Assembly (NCBI GenBank): GCA_030549775.1
Contig: CM060174.1
Span: 7,755,391-7,819,390 of the forward strand
DNA length: 64,000 bases
Source: Tamarix chinensis
Lineage: Eukaryota > Streptophyta > Magnoliopsida > Caryophyllales > Tamaricaceae
Direction: 5' to 3'
Shown here: positions 47,726 through 59,597 of the stretch, piece by piece
Layout: every line of letters begins with the position of its first letter
Numbering within the stretch: position 1 is the stretch's first letter
The notes under the pieces: generated by a model
Seen by the model: only the letters and a program-made list of their open reading frames with translations
Database searches by the model: none
Told to the model about the DNA's origin: nothing
Made by a program: the position numbers and the translations under genes

Positions 47726-48906
47726 TTTTACAGAGTTGAAGGTGAAAATATAAATAAATTCATTCCAGTTAACTTCAATATAAACAAAAAATTTAAAATA
47801 TTCACACCGATTTACTCTAATTCAAATGGAGTATTAGTACTTGTTGTAATGAGGTAAGGTGATGTCCTTGAACGATAAGAAATTATGATGCTTATTCCTT
47901 GAACTTTTTATACTCGATGAATTAGGGATTGTAGTAATGATTTTGATGTCTGTTGGTTTCGGTAGGTTTGATTGACTTCTTATTCTGCCATTTTGAGAGT
48001 TCTTTCTATTATTTGTGGTCATGATCCTGGTTGGATAAATAAAACTATAAGGGATTAACAATGTCAAGATGAGTGTTCATTCAACTTTCAGCTAATTATC
48101 TTATTTATTTATTTTATTGAGGAACCCTTAAAATTGTAGTAGGGTTGAGACAAAATATAGAAAAATGAAAATTAGGTCCCTAAGCTGTGAGATGAGCTCA
48201 TCTGATTAAAACCTTGACAATACTGCTTCATCTTAATTGTTATTACTGTTGATATTTCTATTTTCCAAACTGTATTGGGTTTGTTTTTCCTTTCAACTGT
48301 ATGGTTTGGTGGTTTATTGGCACTGCGCAAAAGTGGGACACGGAAAGAAAGCTTTGTACGCGTGGATGATGATGCTGCCATAAGAAAGACGCGTGCACTA
48401 GTATTGTTGGGAGACTAGATGCTGCGCTGCACTGCATGGGTGGCATTGACTTTCTCTTTGATCTGCTAGTATGTGAATTAGGGAGACGTGCATGCTTTAA
48501 TTTGTTGAGGTGTGCGGAGGATAAGTGCATGCTTTAATTTGTTGCGGTCTGCCGGTTTGTGATTATAGTAGAGGTGTTGTTCTTTTAAGCTCCTGGAGGT
48601 TGCGTTTACACTCCAAATGGAGGCTTTATTTGTTTTGGTGAGGTCCTTACGAGTTTTTTGTAGTTGTGTTTCCTTATTCTCGTCCATTCAGTTTTGGCTA
48701 ACGGTTAAGCTTGACAAATGATTTGTAGGCCTCCCAAATACATTATAGAAGGTGGGCTGAGTACCCTACAAAAATGCTGATGAGTTCGTCTTTAAACTAT
48801 TGCCATTCAATAAAATTTCCTATTATTATTAAAAAAAATGAATATATTTATTCCTATTATTATAAAAGAAAATAAAAACTGTTTTATTATTTATTTTTTA
48901 AAACTT
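47726..48906. other. spacer between hAT pseudogene and LINE
   Basis: Higher sequence complexity than the AT-rich stretches, but no frame has a recognisable motif. A GTGCATGCTTTAATTTGTTG direct repeat occurs at about 48,488 and 48,525 (period about 37 bp). Near 48,805-48,840, CAATAAAATTTCC...ATTAAAAAAAA resembles the polyadenylated end of a retroposed plus-strand transcript. It may contain ordinary host intergenic DNA. Confidence 0.4.
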
Positions 48907-49754
48907 TGTATTGTCGAACTTTTTTTTTTTTGATAATTCGACATGAAAGGTGCCAAAACTCCTTCGAGGCCAAAAAAGGCCTAAGATAGAGGACACCTAA
49001 TGTAAGAAAACATGAACGTTATGCACTAACTCCTCTATACTATAGGGAAACTCCTTGCTGCTGTACTTCAACCAAAAGCCAATTCTCATCTTAATGGACA
49101 AGAGCATCCAGTTGATGCAGAGCTCTTGATTGTCAAAGACCACCTTATTCCTGGATTCCCAGATGGAGCCAGTGATAGCAAAAAAAGCTGCCTGCCAGAT
49201 AACCTTTTCCCTCCCTCTGTTTGGGACCCCTAGCCAAGCCAAAGCATTTGTATTCATTGTATCTGGCATTACCCATTCGCGCCCGATCCAATTGCAAAAG
49301 TCATACCACAGTCTCCCCGTCACTGTACAGTGTAAAAAGATGTGGTCGCTCGTTTCCTTCTCCACCTGACAAAAAGGGCACCTTGCTTCCGATTCTCCAA
49401 TAATGCTCATCCGAACCAGTCTGTCTTTTGTATTGAGTCTGTTGTACACCGCGAGCCAGGACAGGAGTGCCATTCGTGGTGGGGCCACACTCCTCCACAT
49501 TAAACTTGAGCTAGTAGGGCTCTGGCACACCTCCCCTATCCTTTGGTACCTAACCTGACAGAGCGATCTCACAGAAAAGGTACCGGTGTTGTCGCCCTCC
49601 CACCTGATCATATCCTGTTTACTTATGCTAAGCTGACACCTCTTAATGATTATCCTCAGCTGCTTTGCTTGGTTCACTTCCCAGACAAAGAGGTCTCTTC
49701 TCCATCTCAAGTCCCACGTCCATCGTGTGCCTTCCCAATTTCTAGAGGTGGCAA

Positions 49755-50410
49755 ACGGGTCGGGCGGGTCGGGTTCGGGTCGGGTCATAGCGGGTCGGGT
49801 CATTAACGGGTCGGGTCATAGCGGGTCATTTGACTATTGCGGGTCGGGTGCGGGTCGGGTCGGGTCACTAACGGGTCGGGTCATTTCGGGTCAATCAATT
49901 TGGCGGGTCGGGTGCGGGTCGGGTCGGGTCATTAACGGGTCGGGTCATTTCGGGTCAATTTGTCGGGTCGGGTCGGTTGCGGGTCGGGTCATTTCGGTTG
50001 CGGGTCATTTCGGGTCAATTGTCGGGTCGGGTCGGTTTCGGGTCGGGTCATTTCGGTTCCGGCCTCCAGGTCATTTCGGGTTAATTTGTCGAGTCGGATT
50101 AGGTCCGACTATTCGAGTTAAGAAAACTAGGATTCGGATAATTTTGGGTTAACTTGATTGGTGGTAGGGTGACTAGGGTCGGGTTGGTTTCGGGTCATTT
50201 TCTAGTTCACGTGAGTAGGTGGCTTCGGCCGGTTCAGGTCATTTCATATTTTCATGTAATAATATAATATGACAGGTTAGTTATGTTCGAGTTGTTTCGA
50301 GTTAAATTGATGGGTGGGGTCATTTGACTCATTTCATACAATTTGACGGGTTGAATTCAATTAGTTACGGGTTAACTTAATGGGTCGAGTTTTGACGGGT
50401 ATACTCATAT
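49755..50410 (+). repeat. left subterminal GGGTCGGGTC array of the hAT element
   Basis: Dozens of CGGGTCGGGTCATT-type units, densest in the first 350 bp and decaying inward to single GGGTCA/GGGTTA words by about 50,400. The first 30 bp after the terminal repeat contain GGGTCGGGCGGGTCGGG, four G3 runs with loops of 2, 1 and 2. Confidence 0.92.
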
Positions 50411-50489
50411 TCGAGCCTAAGTAATTATCATTTCATAAATCATAAATATTAGAGACAGACAATCATAAGATTAATATTGCAGATAAAAG

Positions 50490-52925
50490 AATTAAAAATA
50501 TTAAATGCGCTTTATTTTCACAAATAAATAGTAAAGATATTTATAAATTTTAATAATAAAAAATGTTGCGCTTTGAATCAAACAAAGATATTTATCATTG
50601 ATTATAATTTATTTGATAACTTAAAATATTTAATTACTTAAAAAAGATAATTTTATAAAATAAAGATGATCAAAACAAGATTATACAATGTATAATTAAT
50701 TATCATTTATTACATTGTATATATTAGATACAATAATAAGATTACTAGTAAAGATAAATGAAATAAGAATATTATATGTGTTTTATTTTTACAAAGGTAA
50801 ATAATAAAAATATTTATAAGTTTTAATAGTATTATATTCGATTGCTTAAAATATTTATAAATTTTAAAAGTAAAAATATTAGATATCTATAATATATTAT
50901 ATTTACTTAATTAGTTAAAATATTTGATTACTTAAAAAAAGATAATTTTATAAAATAAAGATGAGCATAACAAGAATAAACAATGTATAATTATCATTTA
51001 CTACATTGTAAATATTAGATACAATCATAAGATTATTAGTAAAGATAAATGAAAAAAGAGTATTATATGTGTTTTATTTTTACAAAGGTAAATAATAAAG
51101 ATATTTATAAGTTTTAATAGTATTATATTTGATTGCTTTAAACATTTATAAATTTTACATGTAAAAGTATTCGATGTTTATCATATATTATATTTAATTG
51201 ATTACTTAAAAAAAGATAATTTTATAAAATAAAGGTGAGTATAACAAGAATATATAATGTATAATTATCATTTATAACATTGTAAATATTAGATACAATA
51301 CAATTATAAGATTACTAGTAAAGATAAATGAAATAAGAATATTATATGTGTTTTATTTTTACAAAGGTAAATAATAAAGATATTCATAAGTTTAATAGTA
51401 TTATATTTGATTTCTTTAAACATTTATAAATTTTAAAAGTAAAAATATTAGATGTTTATATTATATTATATTTAATTAATTAGTTAAAATATTTGATTAC
51501 TTAAAAAAAGATAATTTTATAAAATAAAGGTGATCATAACAAGAATAAACAATGTATAATTATCATTTATTACATTGTATATATTAGATACAATAAAATC
51601 ATAAGATTATTAGTAAAGACTAAAGATAAATGAAATAAGAGTATTATATGTGTTTTATTTATACAAAGGTAAATAATAAATATATTTATAAGTTTTAATA
51701 GTATTATATTTGATTGCTTTAAACATTTATAAATTTTACATGTAAAAATATTAGATGTTTATTGTATATTATATGTAATTGATTACTTAAAAAAAGATAA
51801 TTTTATAAAATAAAGGTGAGCATAACAAAAATAAACAATGTATAATTATCATTTATTACATTGTATATACTAGATACAATACAATCATAAGATCACTAGT
51901 AAAGATAGATAAAATAAGAATATTATATGTGTTTTATTTTTACAAAGGTAAATAATAAAGATATTTATAAGTTTTGATAGTATTATACTTGATTGCTTTA
52001 AACATTTATAAATTTTACATGTAAAAATATTAGATGTTTATTGTATATTATATTTAATTGATTACTTAAAAAAAGATAATTTTATAAAATAAAGGTGAGC
52101 ATAACAAGAATATACAATGTATAATTATCATTTATTACATTGTATATACTAGATACAATACAATCATAAGATCACTAGTAAAGATAAATGAAATAAGAAT
52201 ATTATATGTGTTTTATTTTTACAAAGGTAAATAATAAAGATATTTATAAGTTTTGATAGTATTATACTTGATTGCTTTAAACATTTATAAATTTTACATG
52301 TAAAAATATTAGATGTTTATTGTATATTATATTTAATTGATTACTTAAAAAAAGATAATTTTATAAAATAAAGGTGAGCATAACAAGAATATACAATGTA
52401 TAATTATCATTTATTACATTATATATAGTAGATACAATACAATCATAAGATCACTAGTAAAGATAAATGAAATAAGAGTATTATATGTGTTTTATTTTTA
52501 CAAAGGTAAATAATAAAGATATGTATAAGTTTTAATTATATTATATTTGATTTCTGTAAACATTTATAAACTTTAAAAGTAAAAATATTAGATGTTTATC
52601 GTATATTATATTTAATTGATTACTTAAAATATTTGATTACTTAAAAAAAGATAATTTTATAAAATACAGGTGAGCATAACAAGAATATACAATGTAAAAT
52701 TATCATTTATTACATTGTATATACTAGATACAATACAATCATAAGATCACTAGTAAAGATAAATGAAATAAGAATATTATATGTGTTTTATTTTTACAAA
52801 GGTAAATAATTAAGATATTTATAAGTTTTGATAGTATTATATTTGATTGCATTAAGCATTTATAAATTTTACATGTAAAAATATTAGATGTTTATTGTAT
52901 ATTATATTTAATTGATTACTTGCAA
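50490..52925 (+). repeat. tandem array of about 280-bp units inside the hAT element
   Basis: The word ACAAAGGTAA recurs at 50,791, 51,082, 51,361, 51,663, 51,942, 52,221, 52,500 and 52,796, giving spacings of 291, 279, 302, 279, 279, 279 and 296. A more diverged unit precedes the first. Units share AATAAAGATATTTATAAGTTTT, GATTACTTAAAAAAAGATAA and ATTATCATTTATTACATTGTA segments in the same order. The three units between about 51,940 and 52,780 are nearly identical, suggesting recent local duplication. AT-rich and non-coding. Confidence 0.93.
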
Positions 52926-53694
52926 AAGTATTATTTTTTTATCCAATAATTTTTATATCATTTATTCTATCTTTTTTTTCATATTCATTTCTCTATATAA
53001 TTTATCTTATTAATTTCTCTAGTTGTATTTATTTTATTAACATTATTATATTTATATTTTTATTATTTTTATTAATTATTATTATTATAGTAAAAAAAAT
53101 ATAATAAGTTATTTTAAACATAATTTAAATTAAATAATAATTTTATATATTTTCATTAATTATTAATTATTATATATATATTCATATAAATTAAAAATTA
53201 AATAATATAAAATATTAATATTAATATTATAATTAAAAAAATAATTAGATATTATAAATTTAAAATTGATGAACGTAGAATACTAAATTATATTTAAAGT
53301 AAATTAATAATATTAAAAGAAAAAATATAACTAAAACTTTAAATTTAGGGTTGTAACGTGAGATACTCTTGATACGAGGTATAGTTATTATTTGTTGGAT
53401 TTTGTAGGTGATAAGTGATAAATTGATAACTAATAAATGATACTATTATACTCTTCTATTAAGAGTTTCTTCAAATAGATGGATTAGTAGATGTAATGAA
53501 CATGTTTTGAAAATCATTTTATAGGATTATAACTGGATGTTTGTCTTTTTTATTTTGGTTTTTTTATTAATAATATATCTTATTAGGATATCATTAGTAA
53601 ATAAGAATGGCTAGGGTAAAATTATGAAAAATAAGTACAATTTATAAAATACTATATTTTTTAAAAGCTTTAAATGAATAATAAAATATATGTA

Positions 53695-53696
<2 letters not shown>

Positions 53697-53734
<38 letters not shown>
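53697..53734. repeat. (TTA)n microsatellite
   Basis: About 12 uninterrupted TTA units inside the hAT element, just before its right GGGTC array. Confidence 0.95.
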
Positions 53735-53737
<3 letters not shown>

Positions 53738-53759
53738 ATATATTTTGATGTCTGATCAG

Positions 53760-54100
53760 GTTAATATTGAGTCAGATCGGGTGATTGTCGGGTCGGGTCA
53801 ACGTTGGGTCGGGTCAAAGCGGGTCGGGTCAATAACGGGTCGGGTCACTATCGGGTCGGGTCAATTACGGGTCGGGTCAATGACGGGTCGGGTCGCTATC
53901 GGGTCGGGTCAATAACGGGTCGTGGGTTGGGATCGGGTCGGGTCGGGTTCGGGTCGGGTTGATTATTATCGGGTCAGTGCCGGGTCGGGTCATTGTCGGG
54001 TCGGGTCTGGGTCGGGTCGGGTTGCTAAATTTTGCGGGTCGTAACAGGTCGGGTTTCGCTCGGGTCGGGTCGGGTTGGGCGGGTCGGGTCAACTTTTGCC
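53760..54100 (+). repeat. right subterminal GGGTC array of the hAT element
   Basis: Repeats such as CGGGTCGGGTCAATAACGGG, ending next to the right terminal repeat. The G-rich strand is the plus strand, as at the left end, so the two arrays are direct, not inverted, relative to each other. Confidence 0.92.
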
Positions 54101-57053
54101 GGCTCTACCAATTTCCCATATCCGCCACTTTTTTGTCTTGTTGATTCGATACCACATAAAGCCTGGGGAACCAGTTCCTCAAAACTCCGTGCCCTGTCCA
54201 GTCATCGCTCCAGAAGCTAACCCTTTTCCCGTCTCCCACCTCGACCTTCAGCCCTAGATTAGAATTCTGAAGTTCGCGACCTGTGTTGGTGATGTCTCTC
54301 CATGGTGCCCATCCTTTGTTATGCTGTGGAATCTCTATATATCCAAAGTGGTCGTTCGGATAGATCGAGGAAATAATGTTCTTCCAAGTCGCTCCCTCTA
54401 CTGTGTAGTACCGCCACCACCATTTGAAGAGTAAAGCACTGTTCCTCATCATCAAGTCCCCCACTCCCAACCCCCCTAAGTCTTTGGGTTTCTGTATCAC
54501 CTCCCATTTGACCAGTGGTAACGCTCTTCTTTCTCCTGTACTCCTCCAAAAGAAGTTCCTCTGGATACGAATGATTTCCTTGACCACTCCCTTAGGAATT
54601 TTAAACAAGCTCATGTAGTACAATGGTAGATTGTTGAGCACACTCTTGATCAGAACCAGCCTCCCTGCTCTTGACAGAACTCTCGCCTTCCATCCCGCTA
54701 GTCTGGTCTTAATCTTTTCCACTACCGGCTTCCACACTTCCTTCCTGCTTGCATTTGCCCCCAGAGGGAGACTGAGGTAACTCATAGGTAGCCTTCCAAC
54801 CTTGCATCCCATAATTTCTGCCGCCTCCTGCTGAAAACAAGTGTCCACGCCTAGACCGATCAACTCTGATTTTTTGAAGTTGACCCGCAGTCCTGACAAT
54901 AAGAAGAAACAGTCCATAAGCCTTCTCCAGTTTCTTACACTCCCCAAAGACTCTCCACAGAATACCATCGTGTCATCCGCAAACTGTAGATGAGTGACCA
55001 CACATCTATCCCTGCCCACGGTGATCCCCTGGAGAGATTCTTTTTCCACACCTCTTCTAATGAGCTGAGTGAAAGCCTCCACAGCTAATACAAACAGAAA
55101 AGGAGAGATAGGATCCCCCTGCCTTAACCCCCGACCCATCTTGAAAGGTTCGGAGGGTACTCCATTAATAAGGATCGAGATTCTTGGTGTCGTAATACTC
55201 TCCTGAATCCATCCTCTGAATATTTTCCCGAAACCCATAATGCTGAGAATGTTATCCACAAAATCCCACTTGATGCTGTCATATGCCTTCTGAAAGTCCA
55301 GCTTAATCATTACACCTCTTGCTCCTTTCCTCTTCTTCGTCCACTGAACTATCTCATTGGCTACCAAGGCCCCGTCGAGGATGCTTCTTCCTTCTATAAA
55401 CGCCGCTTGAGAGTCGCTAACCAGTATCCTGACTACCTGCTTCAATTTTTGAGCAATGATTTTTGAGATCACCTTATATATGCATCCCACTAAGCTGATG
55501 GGTCTGAACTGATGAGCTTCTTCCGCTTCCTCAACCTTAGGGATCAACGAGATCAGCGTGGTGTTGAGAGCTCGTGGCAGCCTGCTTGTCCTGAAGAACT
55601 GTAAGATAGAATCAGTGAAATCCCTCCCTATAACGGCCCACATCTTCCTGATGAATCCCATATGATAGCCATCATACCCTGGAGCTTTGTCCGGATCGCA
55701 CGACCATACCGCCTTCCGTACCTCTTCCCTGCTAGGTATTCTATCCATCCCCCTGCTCTGCTCTGTTGATAGTCTCTGGAACCCGTCGACAGAGATGCTC
55801 ACCTGTGGAAGGTCAGATTTCTCATACAACTTCTTGAAAAAGGCCACAATACCGTCTTTTATACCTTCCGGGTCCGATACCTCCTGGCCCTCTACTACCA
55901 ACCTACTGATGGTAGCTCTCTTCTTCCTGACAGCAGCAATAGTGTGAAAGAATCTCGTGTTTCTGTCTCCTTCTTTAAAGCCTCTGATCCTCGACACCTG
56001 CCTCCAATACTCTTCTTTTCTCCTATGCCATTTCCAGAGTTGCACCTGCAAGGCAGCTCTTCTAGCAAGATCCACTTCTTGAGCGGCGCCTTCATTCACT
56101 ATTCTATCCACCGACTCTAATTCCTCTTCAAAAGACTTAATTCTTGCCTCGACATCCCCGAACACCTCCTTATTCCATTTCCGCAGCGATCCCTTTATCT
56201 CCTTTAACTTGCTCTGACAGGACGTCCCTTCCATCTTGTTCCAACAATCTGCCACAAAACCTCGAAACTTGGGATGAGAGAACTACATATCCCAGGACCG
56301 AAATGGCTTCTTCCCCCCTCCTCTAGGCTCTTCTTTGAGGCTTACTGGATTATGGTCGGATAGAGATCTCCCTAGCCCTTGACAATAGATCCTCGGGAAC
56401 ATATCTACCTAAGCCGGACTAAGAAGAAATCTGTCTAGTAAACTCGCCGACCCTGCCCTCTGCCAAGAGTACTTCATGTTATTCGGCTTAAAGTCAATAA
56501 GGCCCATCCCGTCGATCCACCCATTGAAAGCGTCAACGCTATTATGATCGACCCATCCCCCTTTTCTCTCGTTTGGGCCCCTAACCTCGTTAAAGTCCCC
56601 CATAACAAGTAATGGTCTATCACATTGTTGGCCAACCTCCCATAGCTCCTCCCATAAAACCTTCCTTTCTCTAGTATCCGAAGGCCCATAAACAAGCAAC
56701 ACCCCACACTCAAAAGCCTGCGGCCCCAGGAAGCCTTCGATCAGGATCCATCTGTTCCCATTTCTAAAGTTGACCATCGAAAAAAACTGTGTATCCCAGC
56801 CAATGATCAGCCCTCCACTTCTCCCTTGAGCCACCGAATCTCGCCAATCAATCGCGTGATTTCTCCAGACCTTCTTCTTCCAAGCCTCCTTCAAAGCCTG
56901 GTGTTTTGTTTCGACTAGGCCACATACCCACGGTCGTACCCTTTCTAACACTTCATTTATACTCGAGACTTTACCCCAAGCTCCAATCCCCCTCACGTTC
57001 CAACTAACAATAATCATCAAATATGCCTCTCCTATAACCCGGCACGACCCTCT

Positions 57054-59444
57054 TCAAATCTTCCTGCTCTTAATCTTCCTCTGGCTTCTTCTTAAACTAC
57101 ACAGTCTCTCTTTACACACACTCTCCTCCTTAGAATGAAGCCCAATTTCTTTACCAAACTTCCAGGTTTCTTCTGCTTCGGCCCAATCAACTCCCGCCTC
57201 AATCCCCGTCTCATAATCCACTTGCTCCTGTTCCAAACCACCCTCTTCCCCGCTTACCCTTGGGGGAGCAATTTCAAACCCCGGTGGAATAGCAATGGAA
57301 GAGTCCCGTGAAGCCTCTCCCTCCTCCATGTCTTCATTATGATGTTCCACGCCTACTACTCCCAATAAACAATCCAAACGTGTACTACCCTTCGCGTCTT
57401 TCCTCCGGCTATTAAACAAGCTCACTTCTCCTTCAAAGTCATGGTCCACTCCCGCTAGCTTAGTCTTAACGGACCCCGACTCCCCTTGTAATAGAGAGCC
57501 CTCACCTTTCTCTACACTCTCCTCCGCTGCCTTCCTATTCCAAGAACTAAAATCTTCTTCCTCTGTTCCCACTCCTTGTACACTATTCCTCTTTTCCCCG
57601 ATTCCCTCCCTACCCCTCAAGGCCAAGGACGACACTTGGACATACGCGTGTCCTGGACACGAGCACCAGCCTGAATTTATCTTTTCCTTCCCGCATACAG
57701 GGCGCACACCAGAGACGTACTGTCCGTCGACAACACAACCTGAAAGCAAAAGCACGTCGGTCTCACTTTCCTCCCCCACGTCTTGAGCATCACGCCTGTT
57801 ACAAATATCAAACAACAGAGCTTTCTCGCCCCATTGTTCCTCCGCCGCCCTTTGACTAACACCTGCCACCAAGCTATTTCCACCCTTTGCCCTTCTCCCC
57901 GGATCCCGCCTACTGCCTTCGAAGTTATAGGCCTCACATCCCTCTACTCCTGTCAGCCCTGCAGCTTGCCCCCCACCTTGACGTCCTCGCGATCCCCCAG
58001 ATCTGGCTCTGCACTCCTCCTCCTCGCTTCCTTTCCCGCCTGCCCATCGACTGCCGATCTCGCTCCCACTTGCACCCTCTAAACAAACCCTCTGTCCTCG
58101 AACATACCCTTCCGAAAATCCTACTACCCTCCCTGTATAGCTGCCCCTCTCCCCACACGTAACCTCTGCATTTTGAATAAGCAGCTTCCTCCTGACAGGC
58201 TCTTCCATAACCCTACCATCTACCTTCGACAACCCTGCCATCTTTTTACCCCCGTGCTGCCTCAACGGTGCATTTGTACTGCTCGAGGAACTAGAGCACG
58301 TACCTGACAAGGTACCCTTAGCCGCCCAGCTGTCGATTACTTCTTTTCCATATCTCCGGCCGCCGGGCACAGCCATTGTCGGTGGTTGCCACGGCAGATA
58401 GTTCTCCCCCAACTCTGTGATTACCACCTCTACCACAGCCTCCCTCACCCTAATTTCGACAGCCTCCCTCACTTCTTCCATGCATGGAGTATCTATCAAC
58501 ACCCTGGTTGCTGCCATACTATCGCCATAATCTTCCTTCTCTTCCCAGCACACCCACGATCCCCACGACGCCACCAGCTTACGCAAATTCTCCTCCCTCC
58601 AGAGCACCACCGGCAGCCCCCTAACCTCCACCCAAGTTCTACGAAACTTGCAAGCATCCACCCACTGCCAGCTCCTTACCACCGGGAAATGATCACGCAA
58701 CATACTCTCCTCCTCCATAGCCTTACGACATTCTACCTTGGACTCAAAGGTAATCAAAAATTTAAACCGGCCAAGGTCACGTACCTTAGTTGCAGTACTC
58801 CAATCTCTCTACAGCTGAGGGACAACAATCTCCGGACACAGTGGTTGGAACGATTCTGCCACCACACTCCTCTCCATCCACTCCACCGCCTCCCTGTCTT
58901 CTTCCAGCACCAGGGAACGCTTTTGCGTTGGACCTTGCCGAAGTTCTGTGCCCCTTGCCACCATCGCAAACATTCTGGAGTCCCTCATAGCTTGCTTCTC
59001 CCTACCCTGACCTCGGACGTACTGGATTCGATCCCCTGAAGCATGCTGCCTGAACTCTTTCCTGTTTTTTCTATCGAACAGCGCCAACCGGACGAACAGA
59101 CGAAGCCCTTGCAACAGCATGTTGTTCACCCTTCTTACCGCCTCATTTGCTTCCCTCTCAGTAGCATACCTCACAAACCCAAAACGTAGGCTCGAGTTCT
59201 TCCTTTCCCGTCGGCTGATGAAGATATCCAACACTCTGCCAGCCTCCCCAAAGACATCCTGCACCTCCTCTATCGCTACGTTCTTTGCCAGGTTATCCAC
59301 AAAGACAGTTACTGGCTTGCCTTCTTCCTGCCTCAAATGGTTTGCATGGGGCTTTGGGTGGAAACTGAACTGGTAAGGGTTGGGTCGGCTAGAGTTTTGA
59401 TCGAAAGTGGCTTGGATATTATGGCTTAGGATACGTTGATGCAT
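57054..59444 (-). pseudogene. LINE ORF1, RRM RNA-binding protein, one in-frame TAG
   Basis: ATG at 59,444. The frame is open for 211 codons, has a TAG at 58,811-58,809, and continues in the same frame to a stop at 57,056-57,054 (797 codons in all including both stops). Residues about 44-125 form an RRM: VTVFVDNL (RNP2-like) and LRFGFVRYA (RNP1-like) with the expected spacing. After the stop come FKFLITFESKVECRKAME and WVEVRGLPVVLW, the region annotated as DUF4283-like in plant LINE ORF1 proteins; a charged, low-complexity half follows. ORF1 proteins bind the element's RNA. The second half could only be made by readthrough or from an intact copy; the TAG is most simply a point mutation. Confidence 0.88.
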
Positions 59445-59597
59445 GGCTAGGGTTGGCTTCTCCTAACTTCACTGCAATACAGTGTGTTATTAGTTGAAGC
59501 TGGTTTGAATCACCTCCTCGGACGGACATATCAAAAATGACAAACGTACTGGGTGTTTTAATGAAATGCAAATACGTTGATGTATTGTCGAACTTTT

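Larger units (their letters stand above)
49743..54107. mobile_element. non-autonomous hAT element, 4,365 bp, in LINE ORF2
   Basis: Flanked by CCAATTTC on both sides (49,735-49,742 and 54,108-54,115), an exact 8-bp hAT-type duplication. Ends TAGAGGTGGCAAA and, from the right end, TAGAGCCGGCAAA (11 of 13 identical). The layout is a left GGGTCGGGTC array (49,743-about 50,410), AT-rich DNA, an array of about 280-bp repeats (about 50,490-52,925), AT-rich DNA with a (TTA)n tract, and a right GGGTC array (about 53,760-54,100). There is no transposase coding; open frames up to 168 codons restate the GGGTC repeats. The LINE frame reads through correctly when the element and one duplication copy are removed, which fixes both edges. 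Confidence 0.95.
48997..57017 (-). pseudogene. LINE ORF2, endonuclease / reverse transcriptase, split by hAT
   Basis: ATG at 57,017 (the TTG at 57,020 is not needed). Removing the hAT element and one TSD copy leaves 1,216 codons in one frame including the final stop. Domains: APE-type endonuclease, residues 1-225 (VSWNVRGIG, GLVETKH, VMGDFNEV, SDHNPV); RT, about 490-770 (LIPKV, FRPISLVGCIYK, IKLDFQKAYDSIKWDF, GLRQGDPISPFLF, FADD at 679-682); C-terminal zinc-binding zf-RVT near 1,088 (CPFC...DHIFLHC). There are in-frame TAGs at codon 203 (56,411-56,409) and codon 245 (56,285-56,283), both where relatives usually have Trp. The hAT sits exactly after codon 970. Catalytic RT and endonuclease motifs are intact, but the gene cannot make full-length protein. 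Confidence 0.93.
48924..59580 (-). mobile_element. full-length L1-type LINE (about 6.3 kb) with 17-bp TSD
   Basis: Bounded by TGTATTGTCGAACTTTT on both sides (48,907-48,923 and 59,581-59,597): a 17-bp target duplication. On the minus strand it has a 5' UTR of about 136 bp, ORF1 (59,444-57,054), a 36-bp gap, ORF2 (57,017-48,997) and a short 3' UTR of about 70 bp ending in a poly(A) of about 12 (T run 48,920-48,931, partly shared with the duplication). Total is 10,657 bp, or 6,284 bp without the nested 4,365-bp hAT element and its 8-bp duplication. RRM-bearing ORF1 proteins are known from plant L1 subfamilies such as BNR. A complete 5' end and intact duplication point to a fairly recent insertion. 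Both ORFs are open except for three TAG codons and the hAT. Confidence 0.95.

Noticed and set aside
49755..50100. GGGTC repeats as an interstitial telomere
   Set aside because: The unit is GGGTC-based, not the plant TTTAGGG; it is bounded by hAT ends and an 8-bp TSD.
49646..50152. 168-codon frame rich in Gly, Ser, Val and Arg
   Set aside because: It reads through the GGGTC repeats of the hAT element and starts in LINE antisense sequence.
50490..52925. Regularly spaced repeats resembling a CRISPR array
   Set aside because: Units are about 280 bp, AT-rich, contiguous tandem copies without unique spacers, in a plant transposon.
54108..56255. 716-codon frame taken as a gene starting at 56,255
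   Set aside because: The first codon is GTG in the middle of ORF2. The frame is only the part of LINE ORF2 between a TAG and the hAT insertion.
57783..58162. Plus-strand frames of about 90-100 codons opposite the LINE ORF1
   Set aside because: Shadows of the real minus-strand ORF1; no independent motifs.
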